A DNA stretch of 64,000 nt from positions 62,001 through 126,000 of the forward strand of contig CAVYTF010000027.1 of assembly GCA_963771435.1 (NCBI GenBank). The letters are read 5' to 3'. Under the pieces are notes generated by a model. That model saw nothing but the letters and a program-made list of their open reading frames with translations. It was not told the DNA's origin and did not search any database. Numbering within the stretch: position 1 is the stretch's first letter; each line of letters begins with the position of its first letter. Of the stretch, positions 43,317-52,283 are shown one piece after another. The translations under genes were made by a program, and so were the position numbers. The DNA comes from CAVYTF01 sp963771435 (GTDB lineage Bacteria > Bacteroidota > Bacteroidia > Chitinophagales > Chitinophagaceae).

Positions 43317-44366
43317 TCAGCTCCCTATCTTCAATCTTGGATCGTTAACACTATACAAGATATCGGCTATAATATTTATCAAAATAAAAAAAGCGGCAGT
43401 AATAAGAACACTGCCCATTACTACTGGATAATCAAGTTTTTCTAAAGCATCCACGGTTGTTTTACCAAAGCCATTCCATCCAAAAATATATTCAACAAAA
43501 AAAGCGCCTGCAAGCAATTCAGCAAACCATCCTGTAACGGCGGTGATAACTGGATTTAAGGCATTAGGCAAAGCATGTCTAAACACCACTGTTTTTTTAT
43601 TGAGCCCTTTGGAATAAGCTGTTCTTATGTAATCCATAGAAAGCACATCAAGCATTGCGCTCCGGGTGAGTTGTGTTATGATGGCAAGTGGTCGAATACC
43701 TAAGGTAATTGCAGGAAGGATCAGGTTTTTTAGAGCCAACTGCTTTCCTTTCAATGCTTCATAATCGTACAAACTGCCCGTCATATGAAGCCCTGTATGA
43801 TTGCTTAAAACAAAACCAAACAGATACGCTAATAAAATACCCATAAAAAAAGAGGGCGCTGAAATGCCCAGCACACTTGTGAAAATAGCAGAGGTATCAA
43901 CCCAGGCATCTTTTTTAACTGCAGCTAACACGCCAAGTAATATTCCAAAAAAAGTGGCGATGAACATGGCTGTAATTGTGAGTACGATCGTATTTGGCAA
44001 TACATTAAACAAAAGATCCGAAACATTTTGCTTAGTTTGATAAGAGCGCCTCAAATAAGGTACTTTAATTCCAAATTTCGTTTCTCCGCCAAAGAAAAAT
44101 CCTTTTAAATTTTTTGTTTTTATTTCTTCTTTTGAATAAATGGAAACAGGTGAAATATCATCCGCATATAAAAGAAATTGTTTCCATTTTGGCTGGTCTA
44201 AACCAAGTTCTTTGCGCATGTTTTGAATGGTTGTGCTGTCGCCGGTTTGCCCCATAATCAATCTTGCAGGATCTCCAAATCCCTGGAAAAGAAAAAAAAC
44301 TACACCAACTACGCCTGCAAGAACAAGCAATCCATAAAGGAGTTTCCGGATAATAAAATAAAACAT
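43317..44366 (-). CDS. ABC transporter permease (DppB/OppB family)
   Basis: 349 residues. Membrane helices occur at about 9-29, 130-155, 165-190, 225-245, 280-300 and 320-345. The permease-loop (EAA-like) region is MLDVLSMDYIRTAYSKGLNKKTVVFRHALPNAL (about 230-262), contacting the ATPase. The N-terminus LLYGLLVLAGVVGVVFFLFQ and the extra periplasmic segment (about 45-125) are typical of DppB-type peptide/nickel permeases. It imports oligopeptides or similar substrates with a DppC-like partner, which is not in this window. It is 9 bp upstream of the DoxX-type gene's stop, so the genes may be co-transcribed. Confidence 0.85.
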   Translation of the reverse strand: MFYFIIRKLLYGLLVLAGVVGVVFFLFQGFGDPARLIMGQTGDSTTIQNMRKELGLDQPKWKQFLLYADDISPVSIYSKEEIKTKNLKGFFFGGETKFGIKVPYLRRSYQTKQNVSDLLFNVLPNTIVLTITAMFIATFFGILLGVLAAVKKDAWVDTSAIFTSVLGISAPSFFMGILLAYLFGFVLSNHTGLHMTGSLYDYEALKGKQLALKNLILPAITLGIRPLAIITQLTRSAMLDVLSMDYIRTAYSKGLNKKTVVFRHALPNALNPVITAVTGWFAELLAGAFFVEYIFGWNGFGKTTVDALEKLDYPVVMGSVLITAAFFILINIIADILYSVNDPRLKIGS

Positions 44367-44375
44367 TCAGAGATG

Positions 44376-45479
44376 TTATTTTATTTTTGAAATAAAAGCG
44401 TCTATATCAGCATGACTTTTTTTATCCAAAATATTCCCCTGCTTCATTAAAAAATAAGTTGCGTTAGAGCGTGCGGCAGTTCTTACGATTGTGTTATCGC
44501 AGCGCAAAATGGTTACTTCACTTTGATCAAATATTTTTAAGGCTTCATCCGGAGACGAGGTGACGATAAACACAGGTATTTTTAATTCTTTAGAATTATT
44601 TAGCACTTTATTAAAAGCATCTTTTTGCCTATCCCAGTCATTAAAATCCTGGTTAAATACCAATACATATTTATTCCCCTGGTTTAAAATGGCAAGAGTT
44701 GTATCGTCCCCATTCAATTTTCTCAAGGAGAAATCTGCTATCACTGGAAGGTCATTCCCTTTTTTTATTAATTTATCATACCGGTCAAGAAAAGTATAGG
44801 TAGAGTCAAGGTTTTCAGGGATATGGTTTTCATCAAATTCTATTATTTTGTCTTCTTTCTTGTAGCGAAACATCATAGCCATGCTGTCGGCACGCGCGCC
44901 GGCAGGTATTTTCATTTCTTCAGGAATATTTTTACCGATCTTGTATGGAAGACAATCTACAATAGGTAAGTGCTTTAGCACATACGCTTCTAAACCACAA
45001 ACAAAAACAACTACAATAATTAATAAGAAAGATGAAACAATATTGTTTCTGAGAAGAGGTGATATTTTTTTGTAATTAAAACATAAAACAAGTGTCAGCA
45101 GGAGTAAAAAAATGTCTTTTAAGAATGATTGCAGATCTGTCATAGGGAAACAATCGCCAAAACATCCACATTCCTTGATCTTTCCTGAAAGCAATGCGTA
45201 ACCCGTTAAAAAAGCAAAGAAAATAATTAAGACAAAGAGAAGCCGCGTGAAAAACTTCATGCGCCAGCCAACTATTACTGCTACTCCGGCAAGCACTTCC
45301 AACACATTCATCAGTAGCGCAAACGAAAGTGTGTAATTATCAAGCAAATGAAAATTCCACGCAGAAAAAAATTCCTGCATCTTATAACTCAATCCCAGCG
45401 GGTCATTCGCTTTTATTAAACCGGAAAAAATAAAAAGCAAGCCCACGATCCAGCGGACAATATTTATAAAGATTTTCAT
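44376..45479 (-). CDS. DoxX-like/BT_3928-family membrane protein
   Basis: 367 residues. The N-terminal half is a four-helix DoxX domain (VRWIVGLLFIFSGLIKANDPLG; VLEVLAGVAVIVGWRMKFF; GYALLSGKIKECGCFGDCFP). A further helix at about 140-165 leads into a C-terminal thioredoxin-like domain (about 230-367; NKYVLVFNQDFNDWDRQKDAF) without a C-x-x-C. The paired Cys residues in the DoxX loop (CGCFGDC) are redox candidates. In Bacteroidota this gene is regularly followed or preceded by DUF1599 and folP genes, as here, but its exact role is unknown. Confidence 0.82.
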   Translation of the reverse strand: MKIFINIVRWIVGLLFIFSGLIKANDPLGLSYKMQEFFSAWNFHLLDNYTLSFALLMNVLEVLAGVAVIVGWRMKFFTRLLFVLIIFFAFLTGYALLSGKIKECGCFGDCFPMTDLQSFLKDIFLLLLTLVLCFNYKKISPLLRNNIVSSFLLIIVVVFVCGLEAYVLKHLPIVDCLPYKIGKNIPEEMKIPAGARADSMAMMFRYKKEDKIIEFDENHIPENLDSTYTFLDRYDKLIKKGNDLPVIADFSLRKLNGDDTTLAILNQGNKYVLVFNQDFNDWDRQKDAFNKVLNNSKELKIPVFIVTSSPDEALKIFDQSEVTILRCDNTIVRTAARSNATYFLMKQGNILDKKSHADIDAFISKIK

Positions 45480-45524
45480 TTATTGAATTTAAAAAGTAAA
45501 AAGTAAAAAATAACTATACTGCTC

Positions 45525-46067
45525 CTAACTCCTTTCCCCGATAAGTATCAAAGCAAACACTGCATAATTAAGTATGTCCACATAATTTGCATCAATGCCT
45601 TCGCTTATTAATGTTCTGCCATCATTCTGTAAAATTTGCCTTGCACGCATTAGTTTCATTAATATCAGATCAACAAAACTTTCCTGTGCCATTTCCCGCC
45701 ACGCTTCACCGTAATCGTGATTCTTATCCTGCATTAATTTTTTAGTTACTAATATTTGCTCATTATATTTTGCAACTGCTTCGCCGATTTCAAGGTCTTC
45801 AACCTCAGGGTCATTCAATTTCAATTGCACAAGGCCAATGACCGCATAATTTATTACGCCTATAAATTCAGAAACTATATCATCACTTATTTTTTGCTCT
45901 TTTAATTCCTGGATATTTCTTATCCGCAGCGCCTTTATAAAGATCTGGTCAATAACTGAAATTGTACGCAACACCCGCCATGAAGTGCCATAATCCTTTG
46001 TTTTTTTAATAAAAATATCCCTACAATTTTCAATCACTTTATCATATTGGTCATTTGTGGCGTTCAT
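45525..46067 (-). CDS. DUF1599 protein with internal duplication
   Basis: 180 residues. Two repeats of the same helical unit: KTKDYGTSWRVLRTISVIDQ (about 21-40) and KNHDYGEAWREMAQESFVDL (about 115-134), each followed by a helix ending in an INYAV/LNYAV block. The D-Y-G-x-x-W pattern is diagnostic of DUF1599. The soluble cytoplasmic protein has unknown activity; acidic residues in helices would suit an all-alpha NTP-pyrophosphohydrolase fold, which is only a suggestion. It is divergent from folP, with 98 bp between. Confidence 0.85.
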   Translation of the reverse strand: MNATNDQYDKVIENCRDIFIKKTKDYGTSWRVLRTISVIDQIFIKALRIRNIQELKEQKISDDIVSEFIGVINYAVIGLVQLKLNDPEVEDLEIGEAVAKYNEQILVTKKLMQDKNHDYGEAWREMAQESFVDLILMKLMRARQILQNDGRTLISEGIDANYVDILNYAVFALILIGERS

Positions 46068-46165
46068 TTTTTATTGCTTTAAAAATATTTATTTTGATTG
46101 AAAAGAAAACTCCTGCTGCCCTTGCCTAACTCATAACTTCGTTCAAAAATAAAGGAAAGCATACA

Positions 46166-46999
46166 ATGTTTACACTCAACTGCAATGGAAGATCGTTAAT
46201 AATTGGTAAGCCAATAGTTATGGGCGTGATCAATATTACGCCTGATTCATTTTGCAGTGGCAGCCGGAAAACCGATCTTCCCGATGCTTTAACGCTTGCA
46301 GAGAAAATGATCGCCGAAGGCGCTACCATCCTTGATATTGGAGGTCAAAGCACGCGCCCAGGCAGCTTACAAGTTTCAGCAGAGGAGGAATCAAAAAGGA
46401 TTTTGCCCGTTATTGAAGCAATTGCAAAAAAATTTCCGCAAACATTTATTTCTGTGGATACTTTTTATGCGCCTGTTGCAAAACAGGCGGCTGAAGCCGG
46501 GGCACTAATAGTGAACGACATCAGTGGCGGAAATTTAGATGCTGAGATGCTTTCAACAGTTGCGTTATTGAAAGTGCCATTTATTTGTATGCACATGAAA
46601 GGCACACCTCAAACCATGCAGCAAAATGCTGTTTATGAAAATGTTTCCCGCGAAGTGTTGGATTTTTTTATCCGTCAAATTGAAAATTGCCGCCTTGCTG
46701 GAATCAATGATGTGATAGTAGACTCAGGCTTTGGTTTTGGCAAAACTATTGCGCATAATTTCGAACTGCTCAGAAATCTATCCGCTTTCAAAATGCTTGA
46801 CAGGCCGGTCCTTGCCGGAGTTTCCCGAAAGTCCACAATTTATAAAACGCTCCACATTACCCCCGAAGAAGCATTGAACGGAACCACCGTTTTGCAAACC
46901 ATCGCCCTGTTAAATGGCGCATCTGTCCTCCGCACCCATGACGTTAAGGAAGCTGTTGAGGCTATAAAACTCGTCGGGGCTTACCAAAAAAATCAATAA
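46166..46999 (+). CDS. folP: Dihydropteroate synthase
   Basis: 277 residues, a TIM-barrel enzyme joining p-aminobenzoate to the pterin in folate synthesis. Seen: PIVMGVINITPDSFCSGSR (first signature, about 17-35), ILDIGGQSTRPGS (second, about 55-67; Ser/Thr-Arg-Pro loop), IVNDISGGNLDAEM, MHMKGTPQTMQ, DVIVDSGFGFGKT and VLAGVSRKSTIYK (Lys and Arg of the phosphate site, about 217-229). The length is normal. Convergent with the FKBP gene, with array R5 and a terminator in between. Confidence 0.96.
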   Translation: MFTLNCNGRSLIIGKPIVMGVINITPDSFCSGSRKTDLPDALTLAEKMIAEGATILDIGGQSTRPGSLQVSAEEESKRILPVIEAIAKKFPQTFISVDTFYAPVAKQAAEAGALIVNDISGGNLDAEMLSTVALLKVPFICMHMKGTPQTMQQNAVYENVSREVLDFFIRQIENCRLAGINDVIVDSGFGFGKTIAHNFELLRNLSAFKMLDRPVLAGVSRKSTIYKTLHITPEEALNGTTVLQTIALLNGASVLRTHDVKEAVEAIKLVGAYQKNQ

Positions 47000-47029
47000 A
47001 ACCCAATTTACTTCTATTCCTTCAGTTGG

Positions 47030-47203
47030 GAGTTGAAACTCTCAACAAGGCATTGAAGACTCCTCAACAGGCAGTGGAGACTCTCAACAAGGCATTGAGG
47101 ACTTCTCAACAGGCAGTTGAAACTCTCAACAAGGCATTGAGGACTCCTCAACAGGCAGTGGAGACTCTCAACAAGGCATTGAGGACTTCTCAACAGGCAA
47201 TTG
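47030..47203. repeat. R5: 8 half-units (four 42-bp dimers), average 21 bp
   Basis: CTCAACA anchors at 47041, 47063, 47083, 47105, 47125, 47147, 47167 and 47189 alternate at 22 and 20 bp, giving a strict 42-bp dimer. The halves are CTCAACAAGGCATTGAGGAC-type and CTCAACAGGCAGTTGAAACT-type. TCAAC-AGGCA-GTTGA (47106-47120) is an inverted repeat inside the second half-unit, and CTCAA...TTGAG one inside the first. It lies directly after folP in a convergent gap. Confidence 0.95.
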
Positions 47204-47234
47204 TTGTTGGGAAAGTCATCTTTATGGCAATAAA

Positions 47235-47279
47235 AAACTCAGAAGAAGCGCCCTACAACAGGTTGCTCCTTCTGAGTTT
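47235..47279. terminator. Bidirectional terminator between folP and the FKBP gene
   Basis: AAACTCAGAAG (47235-47245) pairs with CTTCTGAGTTT (47269-47279), and the stem extends inward imperfectly (AGCG...TTGCT). T runs occur on both sides. Confidence 0.85.
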
Positions 47280-47294
47280 CTTTTAATAAATCAG

Positions 47295-48314
47295 CTATTT
47301 CTTTTTCCCTGTGCTGTCTTTTGGATGCTGCGCTTTTTGCATCATCTGCTGCATTTGCTGCATCTGCTGGGGTGTAAGGTGCCCCATTGGGTTGCGCATT
47401 GGTTGTGGCGGAGCTATTTTCACGTCAACAACCTCTATGTCAAAAATTAAATTTGAATATTGCGGAATAACCGGCGGCCTGCCCTGCCCACCATAAGCAA
47501 GCATTGCTGGAATATATAGCGTGCCCTTGCCTCCTTTTCCAAACAGTTGCAACCCTTCTTCCCAACCGGGAATAACACGATGCATGCCCAAAATAACGTC
47601 TATGGGCTTTTTCCTTTTTGAGGTATCCAATACTTTTAAGGTATCCATATTAGTTTCAAACACTGTGCCTGTTGTTTCAAGTGATCCTTTATAATAGATA
47701 CTTGCCTGTTTGCCTGAATCAGCCATATTTGCGGTATCGCCGACATTTTCTACATGCACCAAAACTCCACTTTTTGTACTTTGGGTCTTTACCCCTTTTT
47801 TATCAACATAAGCCTGCAGGTCTTTTGTTTCATCAGCAGTTAATTTTTTAACCGCATTTTGATAATCCTCCATTACGTCTTTCTGGTTATCAAAAACCTG
47901 CAATATCCTTCCATTGCAATGAATGACACCGCCACGCGCAAACGCTTTTGTATATTCAGGAATTTCACCCCTGTTCTTTAAGGTATCAACATTGATGAGG
48001 CATTCTATAGAATCCCCCACCCTGCATTTATTGAGTATTTCAGTTGGTGTATAGCGCGACCTGGCGGATGTATCTACCGGCGAATAGGCGGGAATTTTGC
48101 CAGCGGTGGCATTTAGAATTGAATCTTTATTGCTTCCTGCCAAATGCACGCTATAAATAATATCGAGTTTGGCAAATTGTCCCGGCTTAAGTAACGGGCC
48201 TTTTTCTTTCCCCGGGAATATCTTATACAAGAGGCCCGAGGGGCTTTTCTGATAATTAACGTTGCAGGATGCAAATATCAATATTGCTGCTGCAAGAAAT
48301 AGTACTTGTTTCAT
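47295..48314 (-). CDS. FKBP-type peptidyl-prolyl isomerase lipoprotein
   Basis: 339 residues. Signal peptide with lipobox (LIFASC, Cys about 16), so lipid-anchored in the envelope. There is an N-terminal region (about 25-150) that looks like a degenerate first FKBP-like domain. The second is clear: VENVGDTANMADSGKQASIYYKG, then IDVILGMHRVIPGWEEGLQLFGKGG and YGGQGRPPVIPQYSNLIFDIEVV. The usual aromatic pocket residues (Y, F, W, V-I-P-G-W) are retained. The tail is Met/Gln-rich (HLTPQQMQQMQQMMQKAQ). It assists folding of exported proteins. Its start lies only 2 bp from the end of the next gene, suggesting an operon. Confidence 0.85.
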   Translation of the reverse strand: MKQVLFLAAAILIFASCNVNYQKSPSGLLYKIFPGKEKGPLLKPGQFAKLDIIYSVHLAGSNKDSILNATAGKIPAYSPVDTSARSRYTPTEILNKCRVGDSIECLINVDTLKNRGEIPEYTKAFARGGVIHCNGRILQVFDNQKDVMEDYQNAVKKLTADETKDLQAYVDKKGVKTQSTKSGVLVHVENVGDTANMADSGKQASIYYKGSLETTGTVFETNMDTLKVLDTSKRKKPIDVILGMHRVIPGWEEGLQLFGKGGKGTLYIPAMLAYGGQGRPPVIPQYSNLIFDIEVVDVKIAPPQPMRNPMGHLTPQQMQQMQQMMQKAQHPKDSTGKKK

Positions 48315-48316
48315 GT

Positions 48317-49355
48317 TTATTGTAGTTGTTCTTTATATTGTTTTAAAACGTTTTTAAATTTTATTACGTTTGCTTCCACCGGATCATTACTTCTTCCGCC
48401 GGAAGCGTTTTTGTGGCCGCCGCCTTGAAAATGCAGGCGTGCGAAACTGTTCACATCAAATCCTCTCTTGCTCCTGAAACTCCATTTCCGCTCTTCATCG
48501 CGATCTATAAGTAAAGCGCCAAACTTGACCCCTTCAATGGATAATAAATAATTGACCAAACCCTCTGTGTCGCCTGTTTTCATGTGAAACTTCAGCAGAT
48601 CAGCCTTGGGAATAACCATCAGGGCAGTATTTTCTTCATACAAAACCTCTAACCTGTTTAGCAAAGCGTGACCAAGAAAACGAAGCCGTTCTTCAAGAAA
48701 ATTATCAAAGATATTTTCATGAATGACCGTATGATCAAAATTTGTTTTCCGCATAAGATCGGCCACCAGTTCATGAACTGAAGCAGTTGTAGATGCAAAC
48801 CGGAATGAACCCGTATCCGTCATAACACCAGTGTAAATACAGGTCGCAATATCATTATTTATTTTATCTGCGAACGAAGATGACCTGATAAAATCATACG
48901 ATCATTTCGCAGGTAGAGCTTTTAGCCGTATCGCTGATGCCAAAATCAAATGCGATTTCGTCGGGCTGCTGGTGATGATCAATTAATACTTTAACGGCAG
49001 AAGATCTTTCAATAAAAGGAGCAAGATTTTTTGTGCGGGAAAGTATATTGAAATCAAGGCAAAAAATAATTTCAGCATTGGCTACAATTTCAGTTGCCTT
49101 CTCTCTGTACTTTTCAAAATCAATAACCGTGTTGCAACCGGGCATCCAGTTTAAGAAATCTGCCCAGTTGGTGGGCGAAATAACGGTTGGCTCATGACCA
49201 AGCAATTTTAAAAAATGATATAAGCCTAAAGACGAACCCATCGCATCACCATCCGGTTTCTGATGCATAGTGATCACGATTTTTTTTGGGTGAGCCAGTT
49301 GCGGGTAAACCGCGCTTATATCCTGCATAAATGGCGGCAAAATTGCAGGTTTCAC
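48317..49355 (-). CDS. DHH/DHHA1 phosphoesterase, NrnA-like (one frameshift)
   Basis: Bifunctional oligoribonuclease/pAp phosphatase type. N-terminal DHH domain: IVITMHQKPDGDAMGSSLG (metal site, about 26-44), FCLDFNILSRTKNL, and VLIDHHQQPDEIAF (DHH). The frame breaks near 48894 (ATGATCGTATGAT); dropping one base gives STCEMIYDFIRSSS. The second frame has YTGVMTDTGSFRFASTT and ends in the DHHA1 domain with LHFQGGGHKNASGG (nucleotide loop). Corrected length about 345 residues, normal. These enzymes clear short RNA fragments. Upstream of the FKBP gene on the same strand. Confidence 0.88.
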
Positions 49356-49441
49356 TTCATTCCTTCAAATCTTATTTTGTAAACGATCGATAAATGTTTT
49401 CATAATAATCGCGTTTCGCTTTTATTTCTTTCTTCAAAACA

Positions 49442-49449
49442 TACTTTTG
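49442..49449 (+). promoter_or_regulatory. -7 box of ndk
   Basis: TACTTTTG matches TAnnTTTG, 18 bp before the ATG at 49468, giving a leader of about a dozen bases. No -33 TTTG at the right distance. Confidence 0.5.
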
Positions 49450-49467
49450 CGCAAAAATTTAAAAGCT

Positions 49468-49884
49468 ATGAGTAACAGAACTTTTACAATGATCAAACCC
49501 GACGCCACATCCAAAGGCCATACGGGAGGGATTTTAGGCGCCATGATCAAGGGCGGTTTTCAAATTAAAGCCATGAAATGGACAAAGCTTACCGCAGAAC
49601 AGGCAGGCGACTTTTACGCGGTGCATAAAGAAAGATCATTTTACAATGAACTGGTTTCTTTTATGAGCAGTGGGCCAATTGTAGCGGCTATTTTAGAAAA
49701 GGATAACGCAGTAGCTGATTTCAGGAAATTGATTGGTGCAACCGACCCTGCCAAGGCTGAAGAAGGTACTATCCGCAAACAATTTGCCTCTTCTATAGGC
49801 GAAAATGCCGTTCATGGCAGCGACAGCGACGAAAACGCAGCTATAGAAGGCAATTTTTTCTTTTCTAACCTGGAAAGATTTTAG
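49468..49884 (+). CDS. ndk: Nucleoside-diphosphate kinase
   Basis: 138 residues from the ATG at 49468, where NDK proteins normally begin (RTFTMIKPDATSKG). Keeps NTP pools balanced by phosphate transfer through a phospho-His. The active-site motif NAVHGSDSDENA (about 112-123) holds the catalytic His. ERSFYNELVSFMSSGPIVA and GTIRKQFASSIGENA are as expected. An in-frame TTG at 49447 would overlap the promoter-like site, which argues against a longer form. Array R6 follows about 80 bp after the stop. Confidence 0.96.
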   Translation: MSNRTFTMIKPDATSKGHTGGILGAMIKGGFQIKAMKWTKLTAEQAGDFYAVHKERSFYNELVSFMSSGPIVAAILEKDNAVADFRKLIGATDPAKAEEGTIRKQFASSIGENAVHGSDSDENAAIEGNFFFSNLERF

Positions 49885-49967
49885 CAGGATTGAAAAGCCA
49901 GCAGGCGATTTTCTAGTTTTTTGTATTAAAAATGATGAAAAACGGCCTTAAAAGTCAATTTTTGAGA

Positions 49968-50205
49968 GGTAGCGTAGGCTTCGTTGTGGGTAACGAACTC
50001 TTGGCTGTAGGTAGCGAACTCTTGGCTGTAGGTAGCGAACTCTTGGCTGTAGGTAGCGAACTCTTGGTTGTGGGTAGCGAGCACTTCGTTGTGGGTAACG
50101 AACTCTTGGCTGTAGGGTAGCGAACTCTTGGCTGTGGGTAGCGAACCCTTAGCTGTGGGTAGCGAACCCTTAGCTGTGGGTAGCGAAGCTTCCGCTACCC
50201 ACAGC
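49968..50205. repeat. R6: 11 x 21-bp tandem repeat array ending in an inverted unit
   Basis: GGTARCG anchors at 49968, 49989, 50010, 50031, 50052, 50073, 50094, 50116, 50137, 50158 and 50179 are 21 bp apart except one 22-bp step (an extra G). Unit GGTAGCGAACTCTTGGCTGTA, with ACCCTTAGCTGTG variants on the right. The array closes with an inverted partial unit: GCTGTGGGTAGCG (50173-50185) and CGCTACCCACAGC (50193-50205) form a perfect 13-bp hairpin with loop AAGCTTC. It lies between convergent ndk and the UbiD-type gene. Confidence 0.97.
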
Positions 50206-50292
50206 CGAACGTCCGGCACCTTCAATTTTTGAAGCTCCAAGCCTAAAAAAAGGCTTATATAAATGAAAATAGCTTTCTGAAGATAATTACCC

Positions 50293-52128
50293 CTATAGGT
50301 TATAAAGGCTTCCCCCTTTATTAAATAAGCGCTGAATTTTTTCTTCGACAGCGGCATTTTTTTCAACGAGTGGGGCATGGTGGGGTTTGATACGTGCATC
50401 TATCACAATTGGGCCTTTGCAACCCCAATGTTTATTTTCAGTAAAAGCGCCAATGCCATAAATGTCGTGGGATGGATTGCAACGTGTAAACGTTACCCAT
50501 AAAAAATTACGGAGGTCAGCACTTACAAAATTTGAATCGTCACATAATATAATAATTGCTATTCCTGCAAGCTGATTTGAGATGGCGGAAAGGTTTTGGT
50601 TCAGGTCTTCCGTTTCTTTTTGCGCTGTATGATAATTTGCAAACTTATCCACCTGTATGGCAATAACGCCGGGCATTGCAATTTTGGAGTTATTAAAGCC
50701 ATTCCACTCTTTTAACGCAGGAGGCACTTCAGTACACAGCCTTCTTTTTATATCGCCATAGGCGGCAAAAACCACTTTGCTGCCGCTGTTTAAGGAAGTG
50801 CCGGAATAATCCAGGGTGTCGATTGTGGTATTAGTGTAAAAATGAATGTCACGGGCAAAATCAATTCTTTCTAATAGATATTCTAAAAAGGGTTGCACTT
50901 TTTTGGTTGATAATTGATTGGTGCCATCAGCCGTGATAAATAAAAATTTGGCGAGGCTTAGTTGGCCGGTACCAAGAATATGATTGGCGATGGTTAAGAT
51001 TTCAGCGGGTTGCTTTGTTTGCGCGTAAGGCGTGTACCGCTCGCTGCCAATTGCCAGCAGCAGGGGATGCACACCAGCAGCGTCTACTGCGTTTATTTCT
51101 TTGAGGCCGGGAATTTCCTTTGGAATGGCATCGCCGGTTAATTCATGGATCAATTCTCCGAACGCTGTATCCTCCTGAGGCGGCCGACCCACGACTGTGA
51201 AAGGCCAGATGGCATTCCTTTTTGCATAGACTTTATGCACTTTCATGACGGGAAATGGATGTTGCAAACTGTAGTAACCTAGATGGTCGCCAAAAGGGCC
51301 TTCGGGTTTATTTTCCCCCGAAAATACTTCACCCGTAATCACAAAATCTGCATCAGCGCTGATGCAAAAACCATCTTTATAAAAATAGCGAAACCGTCGG
51401 CCGCCAAGCAACCCTGCAAAAGTTAACTCGCTCATCCCTTCAGGCAAAGGCATTACGGCCGCCAAACTATGTGCAGGCGGGCCCCCAACGAAACAACTAA
51501 CTTTTAAAGGCTGTCCTTTTTTATTTGCGTTAAATTGATGAACGCCAATGCCCCGGTGGATCTGGTAATGAAGGCCGACTTCTTTGTTTAATTCATATTC
51601 ATTGCCGCTCAACTGGATGCGGTACATGCCAAGATTTGACTTCATAACACCTGGGAAATCGGCATCTTCCGTATAAACCTGCGGCAGGGTAACGAATGCG
51701 CCGCCATCTTTTTCCCAATGATGAATTAGCGGCAGATCAGTAATATTTATTTCTTCGTAAACAATTGGCTTTTTTACAGGGTTTCGTAGCGGCAGGGCCT
51801 TGAGCGCAGCAAGCGCAACAGGAATATTTTTAAAAGGATATTTGAAAGCCGCTGCCGGGTTATTCTTTAAGGCAATAGCCAGCTTCACTTTTTCAATCGT
51901 ATCTCTGAAAATAAATTTGCTTCTCTCCAGAGTACCAAAAATGTTGGATGTCGCACGGTATTTTGCGCCTTTTACATTATCAAACAAAAGCGCCGGCCCC
52001 TGCTTTTCGTGCACCTTCAAATGAATGGCGGCCATTTCTAGGTAAGGGTCAACCTCTTCTTTCACGCGTACCAGATGCCCATGTTTCTTCAAATCATTTA
52101 AACATTGTTCAAGGGATGAATAAGTCAT
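50293..52128 (-). CDS. UbiD-family decarboxylase
   Basis: 611 residues. A prenylated-FMN-dependent decarboxylase of the UbiD group, which act on aromatic acids (quinone biosynthesis). Seen: LNDLKKHGHLVRVKEEVDP (start), FGTLERSKFIF, the cofactor/metal region MYRIQLSGNEYELNKEVGLH (about 170-190, Arg and metal-binding residues), ITGEVFSGENKPEGPFGDHLGYYS (about 263-285; the catalytic E-x-R-like glutamate region E-G-P-F-G-D-H) and VVGRPPQEDTAFGELIHELTG. Longer than E. coli UbiD (497) by about 110 residues, mostly at the C-terminus, as in Bacteroidota homologues. It probably serves menaquinone synthesis, but no men or mqn gene is adjacent. Confidence 0.88.
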   Translation of the reverse strand: MTYSSLEQCLNDLKKHGHLVRVKEEVDPYLEMAAIHLKVHEKQGPALLFDNVKGAKYRATSNIFGTLERSKFIFRDTIEKVKLAIALKNNPAAAFKYPFKNIPVALAALKALPLRNPVKKPIVYEEINITDLPLIHHWEKDGGAFVTLPQVYTEDADFPGVMKSNLGMYRIQLSGNEYELNKEVGLHYQIHRGIGVHQFNANKKGQPLKVSCFVGGPPAHSLAAVMPLPEGMSELTFAGLLGGRRFRYFYKDGFCISADADFVITGEVFSGENKPEGPFGDHLGYYSLQHPFPVMKVHKVYAKRNAIWPFTVVGRPPQEDTAFGELIHELTGDAIPKEIPGLKEINAVDAAGVHPLLLAIGSERYTPYAQTKQPAEILTIANHILGTGQLSLAKFLFITADGTNQLSTKKVQPFLEYLLERIDFARDIHFYTNTTIDTLDYSGTSLNSGSKVVFAAYGDIKRRLCTEVPPALKEWNGFNNSKIAMPGVIAIQVDKFANYHTAQKETEDLNQNLSAISNQLAGIAIIILCDDSNFVSADLRNFLWVTFTRCNPSHDIYGIGAFTENKHWGCKGPIVIDARIKPHHAPLVEKNAAVEEKIQRLFNKGGSLYNL

Positions 52129-52283
52129 GTATTGGCAAAGGTAGCGAGCGGGCTGTAGTTGAGGTTAGAACAAATCGGGAAATATTAATAGGGGATCAAT
52201 ACGAGTTATACGTCTCATTTTAATTTATTTTTAGAAACGCGTCACTATTGTTAGTCCTTAGGATATATATAGATATAATGTTC

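Noticed and set aside
47026..47286. 86-residue protein with VETLNKA/LRTPQQA repeats
   Set aside because: The frame simply runs along R5 and into the terminator hairpin. No start signal or homologous domain supports it.
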